The position numbers and the translations under genes are program-made. Shown here piece by piece: positions 52,556 through 64,000 of a stretch of DNA of 64,000 bases. Source of the stretch: Morella rubra (lineage: Eukaryota > Streptophyta > Magnoliopsida > Fagales > Myricaceae); NCBI GenBank assembly GCA_003952965.2, contig CM025856.1, positions 3,600,738 to 3,664,737 of the forward strand, read 5' to 3'. How positions within the stretch are numbered: position 1 is the stretch's first letter; each line of letters starts with the position of its first letter. The notes under the pieces were generated by a model that searched no databases, was not told where the DNA came from, and saw nothing but the letters and a program-made list of their open reading frames with translations.

Positions 52556-54805
52556 AGAAGTTACATCATTGCTTGTTCGTAGCATTCAACTATCCTGATC
52601 CATAAGTAATTAATAATAATCCACCAATAACAAGGAAATCAATCATTTTCTTGAGATTTTTATTATCAGCATCTCTCAGTTCACACTGGCCGGCCATTTT
52701 AATACTAATTATACCCTACTTTTAATCTACTCCTTTGAATCTTTGATATTATCAGCAACATGAGGTTGACTTCCCTTCTTCGGATAAAACTTGCCATGGC
52801 ATGCGTGTACCAATTCTTTGGTATTTCAAGAAATATAGAACTTACCACAAAATGAAAAACTATTTCTATTATATATCTCTTCAGGAGCAAAAGGGGTATA
52901 AATTTTACAAAAATCTAATAAATCCATAGTTACGTACAGGGGTCAAAACCCAAATTTGATATTTTTATAAGAAGAGAAACAATTGATCATTGTGTGCAAC
53001 AAATTTCCCTCCTGAAAAAAAAATAAACGGTCATTGTCGTGAAACTCTTCCAAACTAATTAATACTTAATTTATGTAGTACTTTCATTGCGTAGTGCATC
53101 TGCTCCCATCCCCTGATTCCTTTCATATTGTCCTTTTTGGCTACTCTAAATTAGATATTCGCAGCCGTACGTAGGTCTAAACTTCAAGCCACAAATTAAT
53201 GAGCAATATTACTTTTTTCCTTTAGATAATATCAAAAGCTGCATGCTCAGAGCGATCGAGTACTCTTGCAACAATATTATTACAATCGCGAAGAATGTGA
53301 AAGATAAAGATAAGAAAAGAGAGATAAAATAAACATAAATAACGTGGAGAGAAGAGAAAGAGCAGGAACACAAGATTTGAATAGTTAAATTTAGAAAACT
53401 TACATTCACGGTAAAAATTCTTTACAATTGTATTTAGTATTATACGAGTGCATATAAAATAAGATAAAATAGCTAGAAAAAATAAAAAACACGATAGTAA
53501 TTAGGACATTCTCATATTTTAACTTGAATCTTTAATATCGTATCAACTTTTATGAATTGATTATGATATTATTTATATCTAACGGACTAATGGTTTGAAA
53601 TTGTTAGTTTGTTCTTTCATCTCCGCTTTGCATGATTTACTTTGTACATGATAATGAAGGAACGAAATTATACATATGAATAACATGTGGGCCATTTTCA
53701 ATTTCTGGAATTATACACAGGGTAAGATGAGGGATTTCCTTTAATTTATTGTTCTTCACCGACCTTTTTTTGGCACTAGCTAGGTAGAAACTTTTTTCTT
53801 ATCCTCCCCCCCCCCCCCAAAATATATTCTTTCTTATCGTAGAGAAAGCTCTTTTCAAAAGCTGGATGGAGGTCATACGCTTCAATTATCCCGAAACCCC
53901 TTTTCCGATTCAAACATCAACTTCGCATAATCTTTAAGATAGTGCTATTCTAGTTTTATTTCTTTTTTTGAGCCTTTTTCCCTCAACATCAACGGCTTAA
54001 AATGAGATATCTGTATCTTCTTTAGGTAGTCGTGCAACCTACAATTAGATCCATTCAACCATTGGAAATTTTTCTTATAACCACATCGTCATATAACCTA
54101 CGAGTAGATTGAATCGAGGAGCTAAGAATAAAAGGCAAATCTTAGAGTGGGAGGCATGGGGTGGAGATTACATAAATCGAAAATCGAATATTGAATCTCT
54201 TTTGGTAGAAATATAGCCAAATTAAATGTCAAATATGTCTTACTGCTTTCATACGTGAAAGGCATGTAATTCCATGCATCCATCCGGTCAATTAATATAC
54301 ATATGCAACTTTTTTTTTCCCCCACTATTCCAGTAGAGCCCACTGAGGGAGATGAACACAATAGCTGTTGACATGGAGGTTACATTATTATGTCATGACA
54401 ATATATCTCTCTAATTTTTTTTAATTGTTTTTGCTTTGTGGTCGTAAGAAGATCAGCATGCATGATTCATTCATATTTGATAAAATTGGGAAATCCCTTT
54501 CGGCCGATGTGACCAGTTCCCCTACGGAACAAAATGGCTAATGCGACTACTCGACGTTGAAGTTGGGTTACCTTTTTGATCGATGCCTTTGTCAAATTCA
54601 AAAGGTGGGTTGAGGACGCGGTACCAAGGAAAATGACATGCCATGAAATTTGGTAAAACGAATCATCATGTTCTGCGTGGTTTCGCAGCGAGTTCATATT
54701 GCTCCATGTATATATATATATAGGAAGATTTGATCTGTTTTTTTTAACTGCTAATTTTAGGGGTACGTAAAAGAATATTTGGGATACAAATGAAAGGGTT
54801 ACTTT

Positions 54806-54836
54806 CTCTTCTTCTTCTTCTTCTTCTTCTTCTTCC
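54806..54836. repeat. (CTT)n microsatellite
   Basis: About ten CTT units, flanked by CT-rich sequence. Confidence 0.9.
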
Positions 54837-57414
54837 CACCTGTCTCCTCTTCTCTCTCTTTCTCTGTGTTTTGTTCTTTTTAGATAATATAAATTAATAT
54901 ACTTTTAAAAGAAAGAAAAGAGAAAGGGGAGGAGTGGAAGATTGTAAAAGGCATACTAGTTGGAAGCTAATCAGAACCTGGGACCATGGCGATATAGCAC
55001 ATTTGTTGGCTATCAATGAAGTCAAATATCCTCATGTGGCCATTGGGTAACGGGAGTGTGGCAACCACACGACCACAGGCAACAGCGTGTGCCACACATC
55101 TCCCACTGGGAAGTGATTCGTCTTCTTTCCCGCATCTCTTCTGTGCACTGGTCCACGGCTACACCAGAAGTCATGTTCCTCCGGGGCCCCTGCTCTCGTT
55201 ATGTCATCTATTCTGGTGATCGATTTTCTGTCCTATCTTAATCGGCGGATTGTCGACCTGAGCTTTTGCATTTGCAGTTGTTAGATTCCAACAGGTATTA
55301 TTAATTAGTCTTATCATGATCATGACTCTCTTTGTTTGCTGGGCAAGAATAGAAATGAATACATAGCACTATTTTCCCACATAAATATGACCCCACAGAT
55401 TCGTTGTGCTTTAAGTTATGTTGTTTTCTTTTGTCTAATTTTTTAAATCTTCAAAATCATTATTAAATCCTCTCAATGAGTACTAACTATATGGTTACTC
55501 TTCATTTAATGAAGGATAATTACAATTAGAAAATTGTTCTTGATGGGTGTGAAATTTTCAGCCCACCTGATTGGAGAAAGCCCAACACACTCAAATGAGA
55601 CCCAATAAGGATAAGTCCAAAGGAAAAGAAAAAAAAAAAAAGGTTACAAAGGGAGATAACGGGATATTAGGGAGACCAAAAAACTAAGAGGGAGAAGTCA
55701 CTTAAAAAAAAAAACTCACGGCTTCATCCGCAAAAGACCCCTTTTGAGATCTAATTATCTATGAGCAAATCCATTCTTTACATATACACTCTAGATTTCA
55801 TTTTTTATAGAGACTAACTTTGAACTTCGGAGGCAGACTTCGAAAAATAGCTCAGCTCATCTTCTTTCTTATCTTGCAAGTCCTCCTACCTAGGGTTTGA
55901 AGGCTGCCCATTGCTCATCTATTGGGACAAAAAAATTTGACTCAGATCAGTTCCATTTGAATGAAGTCCGATAAGAGGAGTATTTTATACCTCCATGTCG
56001 TATTGGTCCAAATAAAAGAGGCAGTTCAGTTCATCTTTTGTCGTGTCAAAACCTCTGCAATCTTCATGATTTATGCAAATAATGCTCATCTTTGGGAAGG
56101 AGATGAGTATCGATCATTTGCAGCGGCTGAAAAATGCCGAGCTGGAACCTAATTGAGCCCGTAGAAACTTTCAGCTAAGCTACTAATTTCCATAAAAATC
56201 AAAAGAAAATATGATTTTTCGATCGACACCGTTTAGCCCAACAACAACGGTGTACATAAATCGATGGCAGTGACGCCACTAGAGCCAGATGTAGGAGCCC
56301 ATCATCATTGGGTTTTACCAAACTCGCGCGTCTAATGCCAATTCGGCCAAGAGCCCAATGCGCAGGACTTGTGTCGTAGGTGGCCACTTATTAAAACGAG
56401 TATGCCTTCACCGAGTAAGCCTGAGCAGGATGGGCCAACAACACTGTAGTCCAGTTAGTAGCATCTATTAATTCAGATTAACAATTTGAAACTAAGACAT
56501 AAATTAAAATCGCGTAAAGCCTGATGTTAAGACTAATAGATGGATTGAGACCGATTGATAGTCTTGCTAGTATTATGATGAGAAGCTTGCCTAATAAACA
56601 GTAATTATAATTCAAACTGAACATTTTACAGGAGAGAGAGGTTCTCTGGTCACACACGGAGAGGTATGCTATTGCCCCCTCTCCCTTCTTGCTTTGGGGA
56701 GAAAAAAAAAAAGGCCTGGGAAGGATGTCCCTTTAAACTTTTAATGGCGCCTGCTTGAGTCCACTATTAAAAGGACGGGTCCAGAAGCGGGTGGATTTTA
56801 AATAGATCCAAATAGTTTGATTGAAACAACGACGTTGCTCCAGGATCTAGCTCTGTTAGCCAACAAAAATAACGATAAATGCTGACCAGTCAAACCACGA
56901 TTCTTGGCCGTGAAGGTCATCATTCGCCTACATTCTTCACTCTCTTGCTCTGTCAACCCTTGTGACTACATGAAGCCTTTCTCCCTCCATAAGACGGGAA
57001 GAGATAAGGGAGGAAAGATTTCCCTCTTCAAACCAGCCCAGTACGGCAAGGGACCAACCAATCAGCAATCCAACATATAAATGACTGATCCAAGAGCAGC
57101 ATGAACTTCCAATAGCTTTAGTGTATAAATAAACAGATTTCTCCCATGAGACTGAAAATCCCACTCTTGAACAATTTTATTCTTTTAGACAGACAACTCA
57201 ATTGGTAACTCACAAAAATGTCTAAATGCAAACCAAGCTCAAGCATGGTCAACGACTTCCTATAGAATATTTGGGTGACAAAACTAAGCAAGACAAGAGA
57301 CAGTTGTACGGCAAGACTATTCATAGATGTTTATGTAAATGTTGAATTAACTAAAACATTAGGTTGTAATACAACTTCTGCCAGTACTGCTCCAAAAAGA
57401 ATCATAAAATGAAC

Positions 57415-59809
57415 TTACAGTTCAGAACCTTCATATGCTTCAGAGCTCTCGTAAGCAGGAGTTTCATAAGAGTCGGATGATTCAGAACTCATATAGGAGG
57501 GAGCCTCATAACCGTAGGAATCCTCAGACACTTCAGAATTTTCAGAAGCTATTGTTTCACGAACTACACTTTCAGCAGTTTGAACAAATTGAAGCAAGTG
57601 ATGCACTCCACTAATCACATCATATACCATAAGTCCTATTCTACCCCCAACCCAACTGCCCAAATGACTTCCCACAAGATAGCCAAACTTCCCTAACCTT
57701 TGCTCTCCTGCAAAACCACCAGCATAAGTGCCAATCAGTGTTCCAGTGCCTCTGAGGAACCCTTCTATCATGGTGCCACCATAGTAAATGGCTTCAAAAA
57801 AGTCCCATCCAGAAGAGATAATGGGACCTATAATGCGCTTGGCTTTCCGGGTCGCTAACTTAGCAGCCTTTGTGGCTTCTTTCTGTGCTAGTTTGGCTGC
57901 ATCTTTAGCAGACATCCCCTGCAACAATGCATCTTCTAAGGCAGTCTCCATTGCAAGATTCCTTGCTTTGTCAACATGAGCAGCTCTGATGTTGTAGAAG
58001 TACAGCTTCACACCTTCCTTCACACCACACGCTACAGATCCAGAACCCATGTCAAAACAATTCAAGAATGTAAACTTCCCACTCTGAGATGAAGCCTCTT
58101 CCCCAACCAGCTGCCGGCATTTTTCAGCTAAAAAGAAAAAAAAAAGGTAAAATTTGAGGGAAAAACTGCATAAAGAACAACCAAGAGGAAAAATATTATC
58201 CATTTAAAACTCAAAAACCCAATCTAAATATCATCAACACCATTTCTCTGTGTTCTTATACAAAAACATCATCTAACCACCTTTTGGTGGAGCTTGGGTC
58301 TCTTTTCAAGGGGAAGAAAAAAAGAATCACCAGGATCGGTTACAGAATTGAAACTTTCTCAAAGCCCCCAAAGAATTTACTTTGACAAAATGTCGGTAAC
58401 AAGTAAATGTAAGAATTTAGTGTAAACTGTCCATCTATTCTTCTGTAGAAACTAAACACCATTGCCACAACGTTTTATGTCAGGTTTACAATACGGAATT
58501 TGTCATGGTAGCCCCAAAATGGATAAATGGATTGGGATGGAGAGATAATAGGTCATACAAGAAAATGTATACAATTTGGTAGCATTTAGTGCCACGTAAT
58601 TCGGACAATGAACCATTATTTAAATGGCAACTCCTTTCCTATGGAGGAAAGGTATGCCGGGGGATTAATTACCCACAACTGCAGGCCTAGGTGCCTGCCT
58701 ACCCTAATTGCCCAAGAAATAAAGGGAAAAGAGAAGAAGCTCGTGTTACTTAATTCAGAAAGCAATGCATTCTTAGTCATATCCAAGAGTTGTTAAAGTC
58801 GCAAAAGCTAATCTAGAGTAATGTCCAGAAAAGTTCCATTTCCGGAGATCATTAACTCGAAGTCTGATCCGAAGGTACAGCAAAGAATCAACTGTCGTGT
58901 AGGAGGATCAACGATTATATAACTATACAACCCAAATACAAAAGTAAAAACAATCAATATAACCATATACCCAATTTTCCTATTAAAATTAAGGACGAAA
59001 AGCATATTAAGATTCATGTATAGCACCACAACCTAGAGAGGTGGCATACGAAAATCTCATAAACAGTGAGCATCAGCCTGAAAATGAAAGGTTAGTATGT
59101 AATAAACTCCAAAAGATAATAGATACTAGTAATGTTAAAAACCTTATGAACAAATCAACATTTCTATCTGCCAAACTTGAGCTTTCTACAACCGGTATCT
59201 ATTCTTCGGTTTAAATATTCTCAAAGAATAACAACATAAGGCAGAGCAATAGAGGACAGAAATGAACCTAACATAAAACATAAAGAGTCGCACATGTTTT
59301 GTTTTCTATTTAGAACTTTACATTTCCTTCCTTTTACCCAAAGATGCCCATGTATAGCATCCTCATACTTACCACAAACAACCTACAATCCTGAATCTTG
59401 GAGAACGTAAGTTTATAAGAGCCCAAGATTGCGAATCTTAACAAGATATACAAAAGAAAATTCATGGTCTCACAACTACTGTAGGAATCATCTAAAATTA
59501 GATCACCAATTTTCTCGGCAAATTCCATAACGTTTTCTTCTCTTCGTTCAATTTCTTTCCTTCTGTCAGCAACGTAAACGATGCATAACTCGAGACTTCA
59601 AAAAGAGAAAGAAAGAAACACAACCAAATCACACAACAGCAAGATGTCACTCAATTCGAATTCCACCACGTACAACACACATGCATCCACACATACTTAA
59701 ATACATCGATACATACATATAGTAGACGTGTTTGAGTACCTCCGATGCTGAGAGCGACGATACCAGCGATTAAGAGCAGAAGGTGAACCCACTTTTCCTC
59801 AAAATCCAT
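57415..59809 (-). CDS. Conserved plant membrane protein, function unknown
   Basis: Two exons: 59809-59740 (70 nt) and 58127-57415 (713 nt), joined GT-AG, giving 260 residues. Exon 1 encodes MDFEEKWVHLLLLIAGIVAL, a single N-terminal hydrophobic helix (signal anchor or signal peptide). Residues about 25-60 have two or three cysteines (EKCRQLVG, FLNCFDMGSG, VACGVKEGVK). Next comes an alanine/lysine-rich helix (SAKDAAKLAQKEATKAAKLA), then a glycine-rich hydrophobic region (RIIGPIISSGWDFFEAIYYG, TGTLIGTYAGGFAGEQ, GSHLGSWVGGRIGLMVYDV), probably membrane-associated. The tail, about 45 residues, is rich in Ser, Glu and Tyr. The conserved core suggests a real, widely kept plant gene. I recall similar architecture in the plant-specific NPU membrane protein of Arabidopsis, but this is from memory and not verified. 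An open frame continuing into the intron upstream of 58127 is not used, because the acceptor there joins exon 1 in frame. Confidence 0.75.
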
Positions 59810-61671
59810 GGCTCCAGAAACTCCAAAGGAACCCTAGCCCTTCCCAATCTATCTTTCGCTCTCTATGTATATTTTAAGTCTACTCATCTATATAAGCATT
59901 TTGAGATCAAAGAAAGCTACTCAGAGCTTTGACGAAGAGGGAGGAAGAGTCTTTACGCATGCCTAGTCTTTTTTTATTTATTTATTTTTGGCCTTTTTTT
60001 TTAATGGCGGCATGCGTAGCCGTTACTATTGTGCATAAATTAATGCCCGAGCCCCAGGCCCCCAAGGGACCAGGAAACTCGCAGCGTATTTGAGATGGTT
60101 CTTGAACGTCGTCGTTTAGGGCATATAACCTTACTAGCAGTTTGCCTAGCCACCTTCGGCGATTGCAAGCGAACTTCCTCCCAGCTCAGACCTCAGAATA
60201 CAAACAGTTAACTTTCTTTCATTTTATTTTCATATTTTTCCCCATTTCCAATTGCGTTTTTCCTTTTCTTTTTCTTTTTGCAAAACTTTAATAGATCCAC
60301 AGTAACAAAAGGGAGACGCAACAAAAAAGAAAGAAAAAAACAAACTTATTTTGCCAACAGAAGAGATAATATATTTGTTCAAGTCAAAGCCGTATGACCA
60401 ATAATATCATTAGCACAAATCCCCCATTATTGCTCAATTATACCATATCATTCTTCCATCCCTGAATTTACTCACAACTCCATCAAAATGCTCATTATAT
60501 ATACTGGATGACTATGAGTGGATGGCATCCAAGACCCAGGTTCCTCAGTCTCATTTTTTAAAGCTGCAAATATTTCATATTTAGTCTCTTGGGATGAGAT
60601 TAAACAAAAAAGACAAGAATTGGAATCCCAGGCGGATAAACAAATCAGCTAAAGATAGTTGTCCACATTCTATATGCTTTAGCCAAGAAACACCAAAAAT
60701 TCTAGCATCAATCCAGTACAAGAATCTGAAACAGAAAACATAAACATGACAAAACTCAGAGAGGCCTATCATATCCATCCTGATTGGTATGGAAGCTGCT
60801 GAATACTCCAAGCTGATTATTTTCCAACAGAGTTCACGGAGCCTTGATAGATTGTGATTTCTGAGAAAGACGCACAGCATTCAGCAAAGGGATGGATCTA
60901 GGTATGTCCATGGCTAACTCACAATTCGCTGCTGGAGTTTGCAAAGCACCATGTGTTGGTATGGAAGCATCCCAATGTTGGCACAGGATCATATTCTCTC
61001 TTTGAATTTGGAACTTATGCTTCAGAGACTGCAAAACCCTGCTTCTCTGACTTCACCTCCTGAGCCACAACCACATGATGCCTTAGAAACAACTTACCAT
61101 GTTGACGTTTGTTCCCCAACTGATATCACGTAAATAGTTGGATATCGTTTGTCAGATCCTCAATGAACTTCTGCCTGTTCATTCTTGAACACCTAGCAGA
61201 TTCACAATTGGAAAGCACCCATTAACAGATAATATATAACAATAGACGATAACAATGGAAATGAATCAAAGTATTAGAAACCAAATTAATGGCAATGCAA
61301 CCCTCTTTTCTGATCCGGTACTAAGTTTCTTTCATAAGTTGAATGCATACGATACAGATGGCAACTTTAACTAGCATAAGGATAACCATAATTAATTACG
61401 GATCATTAACATCATCCAGAATTTGATATACCCTTTCAGTTAAGATCGGAAAAATTCACCTGAATTGAACCAGGAAGGTGATCTCCAGAGACTTTAATGG
61501 AGTGGGAAGATATTCTCGAGAAAATGAAGCCTGGGTACTCTGAGTTAAACCTATCGGGCCAATTAGGCAAGTATAACTTGTGAAATCAGGATCCATTCTA
61601 CAATTGTTATCCACTAGTGGCCCCATGATCACTGGCAATGGTGATTATAATTCAATTTTTCATTTCAACGG
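59810..61671. other. Intergenic DNA between the membrane protein and PPR genes
   Basis: The first 150-200 bp are the 5' leader and promoter of the minus-strand gene ending at 57415. The right part is probably 3' UTR of the PPR gene. Open frames at 60581-61133 show no family resemblance. Confidence 0.45.
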
Positions 61672-63507
61672 TCAAGAACTGAAAGAAACATTATACAGAT
61701 GCCCTTCTATGTCCGGAACAAAACCTCTCTCCATCATTTCTTCTCTTACTATTTCATAAGTCGTCTGATTTGGATTCAGACCCCTTTCCAGCATCTCATT
61801 CAGAAGAACATTTGCATCTTTCAGCTTGCCCTTCTTGCAAAAACCTTTAATCAGTATATTATAAGTAACCACATTGGACCGCCTCCCATCCTTCTCCATC
61901 TGCATCCTCACATTCATGGCTGCCTTGAGGTTACCTTCCGTACAATAGCCATTCATCAAAGTATTGTATGTCACGTGATTTGGTGTCAAACCCACCTTAC
62001 GCATTACACTGAAGAGTCTTGCTGCCTTTCTCGACTCCCCTTCCCTGCAAAATGCATCTATCAAAATATTATATGTCACAAGATCAGCTCTTAGCCCGTT
62101 ATCCTCCATTACATGTATGAGCTTCCTGGCTGATTCTATGTCCCCTTTTCTGCACAAACCTCCGATTAAGCAATTATAGGTTGAGGCTAGTGGGAAAAGC
62201 CCCTTCTTTAACATAGAACTTTGCAGCACAAATGCTTCCTCCATCAATCCACTCTTACAGTGAGCATCAATCAAGGTGTTAAATGTTATAGCATTAGGAG
62301 CTAACCCTTTTCCCCTCATGTCATCAAATAACTTTCTAGCTTCCCTCATCATCTTCTTCTTACAAAACCCACTTATAAGGGCATTATAAGTAACAACATT
62401 TGGCTTCAGACCCAACCCCAACATTTCATCCCGCAAACCAAAGGCGTCATCAAACTTTCCATCAGAACACAGCCCATTAATCAGTGAGTTATACGTGACC
62501 ACATTGGGTTTCAAGCCCTGTCTTTGCATTTCCTCAAACACCTTTTTTGCAGCTGATACGTTCTCATCCTTACAGAACCCATCAATCAATATATTGTATG
62601 TAACCTCATTAGGGCAAACTTTATTTGCCACCATCTCCTTCAAAATAGCATCAGCCTTATACATCTTTCCCACCCTACCCATCTTGCAATACCCATCAAT
62701 GAGAGTATTATATGTAACCACATTTGGTGAAACCCCCCATGCCTTCATGTCCTCGACAACATCCCCTGCCTTGTTCAACTTCCCAGCCTTACACAATCCA
62801 TTCACTACGACATTGAAAGTAATCACATTAGGCTCAATCTTCCTTCGCATCAGCTCCTTATACAAATGTTCCACATCCCCAGTTGCACCCTCCTTGACCA
62901 AAGCACTCAATAATGGATTACACGAAAACACGGATAACCTAAACCCGTAATCCCCAGCTCTTTTAAACGCCTCCAAACCCAACTGGGTCTTAGAATTTCT
63001 CACATATGCTAACAATAACATATCGACTATTATCGAATTAACGCAAAACTTAGGGCCACATATTGAGAGCGCATGAAAGATCGAAGAATTCGAATGCAGG
63101 TTCTCATATTTAATAAAATTGTCCAAGAAAGCCCTGATTTTTGAGTACCTTTTGGCATTGGCTAGCAAGTGTAAGAGCCTAAAAGAGAGTTCAAGAGGGT
63201 GTGAGAGTTTGAACTCTTTCTGGGACCAGTGGAAGTATCTGAGAGTGAGCACTGGGTCGACCTCGGAGCTAAGCAACTGGTGGAGAAGCACAGTGAGGTT
63301 TGTGTCTTTGAGATGGGTTTTGAGCTCCGTCCAGTGTTGCTTTGATACGAGGTCTGACAGGAATGAGATGTTGAGGGAGTGTGAAGTGGGGCTTGTTGTA
63401 GTTGAGTCTGAAGAACAGAAAGGCCTAAGGATCGCTTGGTTTCTCGGGAAAACGAAGAGTTCTCCCTGCCAAAAATTCCCCGGGAAGAGCTTGGATCTTC
63501 GATGCAT
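61672..63507 (-). CDS. P-class pentatricopeptide repeat (PPR) protein
   Basis: An intronless frame of 611 residues. Residues 1-35 are basic with few acids (MHRRSKLFPGNFWQG start) and look like an organelle, probably mitochondrial, targeting peptide. From about residue 159 to 581 there are about twelve 35-residue P-type PPR motifs, recognisable by VTYNxLIxGxCKxG repeats, followed by a partial one. One repeat (about 264-301) is lengthened to 38 residues by VGKMYKA. There is no E, E+ or DYW extension, so RNA editing deaminase activity is not expected; P-class proteins usually stabilise, splice or translate organelle RNAs. The inserted VGKMYKA and the tail GFVPDIEGHLYNVS are what I remember of the Arabidopsis At1g09820 group. 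The ATG at 63507 is the first in frame and begins the basic leader. Confidence 0.9.
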   Translation of the reverse strand: MHRRSKLFPGNFWQGELFVFPRNQAILRPFCSSDSTTTSPTSHSLNISFLSDLVSKQHWTELKTHLKDTNLTVLLHQLLSSEVDPVLTLRYFHWSQKEFKLSHPLELSFRLLHLLANAKRYSKIRAFLDNFIKYENLHSNSSIFHALSICGPKFCVNSIIVDMLLLAYVRNSKTQLGLEAFKRAGDYGFRLSVFSCNPLLSALVKEGATGDVEHLYKELMRRKIEPNVITFNVVVNGLCKAGKLNKAGDVVEDMKAWGVSPNVVTYNTLIDGYCKMGRVGKMYKADAILKEMVANKVCPNEVTYNILIDGFCKDENVSAAKKVFEEMQRQGLKPNVVTYNSLINGLCSDGKFDDAFGLRDEMLGLGLKPNVVTYNALISGFCKKKMMREARKLFDDMRGKGLAPNAITFNTLIDAHCKSGLMEEAFVLQSSMLKKGLFPLASTYNCLIGGLCRKGDIESARKLIHVMEDNGLRADLVTYNILIDAFCREGESRKAARLFSVMRKVGLTPNHVTYNTLMNGYCTEGNLKAAMNVRMQMEKDGRRSNVVTYNILIKGFCKKGKLKDANVLLNEMLERGLNPNQTTYEIVREEMMERGFVPDIEGHLYNVSFSS

Positions 63508-64000
63508 AAGGATATTCCCAAGCTGCTAGAGACAGAGGGAGGGGGATGAAAGAAACTGATAGGAAACGAGGCTTCCGACACATTCGTTTTACAATCAATC
63601 TCTCCTGTACTGGTAGTGATCTCCATGTAAAATTCTTAATTTACATATATTTTTCTGCCCAAATTTTATAAAAACTCCACCTTTTCCTTCGAAATTACAA
63701 ATCACGTTGCTTCTTTAATTGACTTTCATATTTGTCGTCAGTTCGTTTGGTTCTTTTGCATCGTGCTTAAACGAAGAACTCCGATCGGCCCGATTTTCTA
63801 GATTTTGCTCTCCCCATCACACGCTCTCTTTTGCCCAAGAGTTAGCCCAAAAATACACAGATTTTTACTTGCAAAACACGAAAACACAAGGTCCTATGGT
63901 TTAGGTTCTTCTTTTTTGTCTAGTTTTGAACCGACGATTTGTATTGCTTTAGGTTAAATACTAACTTCTTCCTCCTATTGTGTTTCTGAGAGAGACAATT
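63508..64000. other. Upstream region of the PPR gene
   Basis: This holds the PPR promoter and possibly the start of a divergent gene outside the window. No coding feature can be supported; the 61-codon open frame at 63719-63904 has no recognisable similarity. Confidence 0.4.

Larger units (their letters stand above)
49915..57410. other. AT-rich intergenic region without a supported gene
   Basis: It contains a ~155-bp tandem duplication (51401-51660), a MITE-like stretch (51757-51915), a 27-bp poly-T run near 52072, an (AT)n(AC)n microsatellite (52519-52555), a poly-C run near 53806, a (CTT)n run (54806-54836) and a poly-A run near 55627. A GC-richer patch at 54980-55250 has two overlapping open frames of about 60 codons with no recognisable family. 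No tRNA or rRNA gene was seen. Confidence 0.5.

Noticed and set aside
54980..55250. Small gene in a GC-richer patch
   Set aside because: Two overlapping frames of about 60 codons, no domain, no splice continuation and no conserved motif.
57415..58203. Single-exon 262-residue version of the membrane protein
   Set aside because: Its first residues come from intron sequence; a proper acceptor at 58128-58130 and an upstream exon with a hydrophobic helix close the frame exactly.
61699..62950. Plus-strand open frames of 131 and 151 codons
   Set aside because: They are antisense to the PPR repeats and mirror their periodicity; no independent support.
63162..63626. 154-codon minus-strand open frame overlapping the PPR start
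   Set aside because: An out-of-frame shadow of the PPR coding sequence.

Overview
The window looks like nuclear DNA of a flowering plant. The genes are intron-rich with GT-AG junctions, intergenic DNA is AT-rich, and there are MITEs, a TRIM element, a hAT element and minisatellites. A degraded TIR-NBS-LRR (TNL) tail at about 0.9-1.6 kb argues against a grass, because monocots lack TNL genes; a eudicot or magnoliid is the likelier source. The species cannot be named from sequence reading alone.

Layout. 0-4 kb: a 68-bp minisatellite, a TNL 3'-end remnant on the minus strand, and a Tourist-like MITE. 4.1-10.5 kb (+): a 12-exon TPR protein of the RPAP3/TPR5 type (470 aa predicted). 14.1-23.8 kb (+): an EFR3-type peripheral membrane protein (1000 aa predicted, 19 coding exons and a 5' leader intron), preceded by a 105-bp promoter duplication that doubles a G-box. 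23.8-31.5 kb: AT-rich intergenic DNA with a retrotransposon fragment and a second copy of the MITE. 31.5-38.3 kb (+): a class I KNOX homeobox gene whose first three exons occur twice in tandem, almost identical. 41.1-49.9 kb (-): a nicotianamine synthase (NAS) cluster with one intact single-exon gene and two pseudogenes, one of them split by a 1.17-kb hAT element; a complete TRIM element, two MITEs and a 45-bp minisatellite lie between the copies. 49.9-57.4 kb: AT-rich DNA with simple repeats and no gene I can support. 57.4-59.8 kb (-): a conserved membrane protein of unknown function with two exons. 61.7-63.5 kb (-): an intronless P-class PPR protein.

The genes do not form a pathway. RPAP3-like: HSP90 co-chaperone and RNA polymerase assembly. 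EFR3-like: plasma-membrane anchor of a PI4-kinase complex. KNOX: meristem transcription factor. NAS: metal chelator synthesis. PPR: organelle RNA processing. The most notable features are structural: exon duplication with a sharp identity boundary in the KNOX gene, birth-and-death evolution of the NAS cluster with a datable hAT disruption, and a textbook-complete 341-bp TRIM element. I found no evidence for a new type of biological system. Exon boundaries were assigned by eye from frame continuity and splice sites; protein family calls come from recognised motifs, not database searches.
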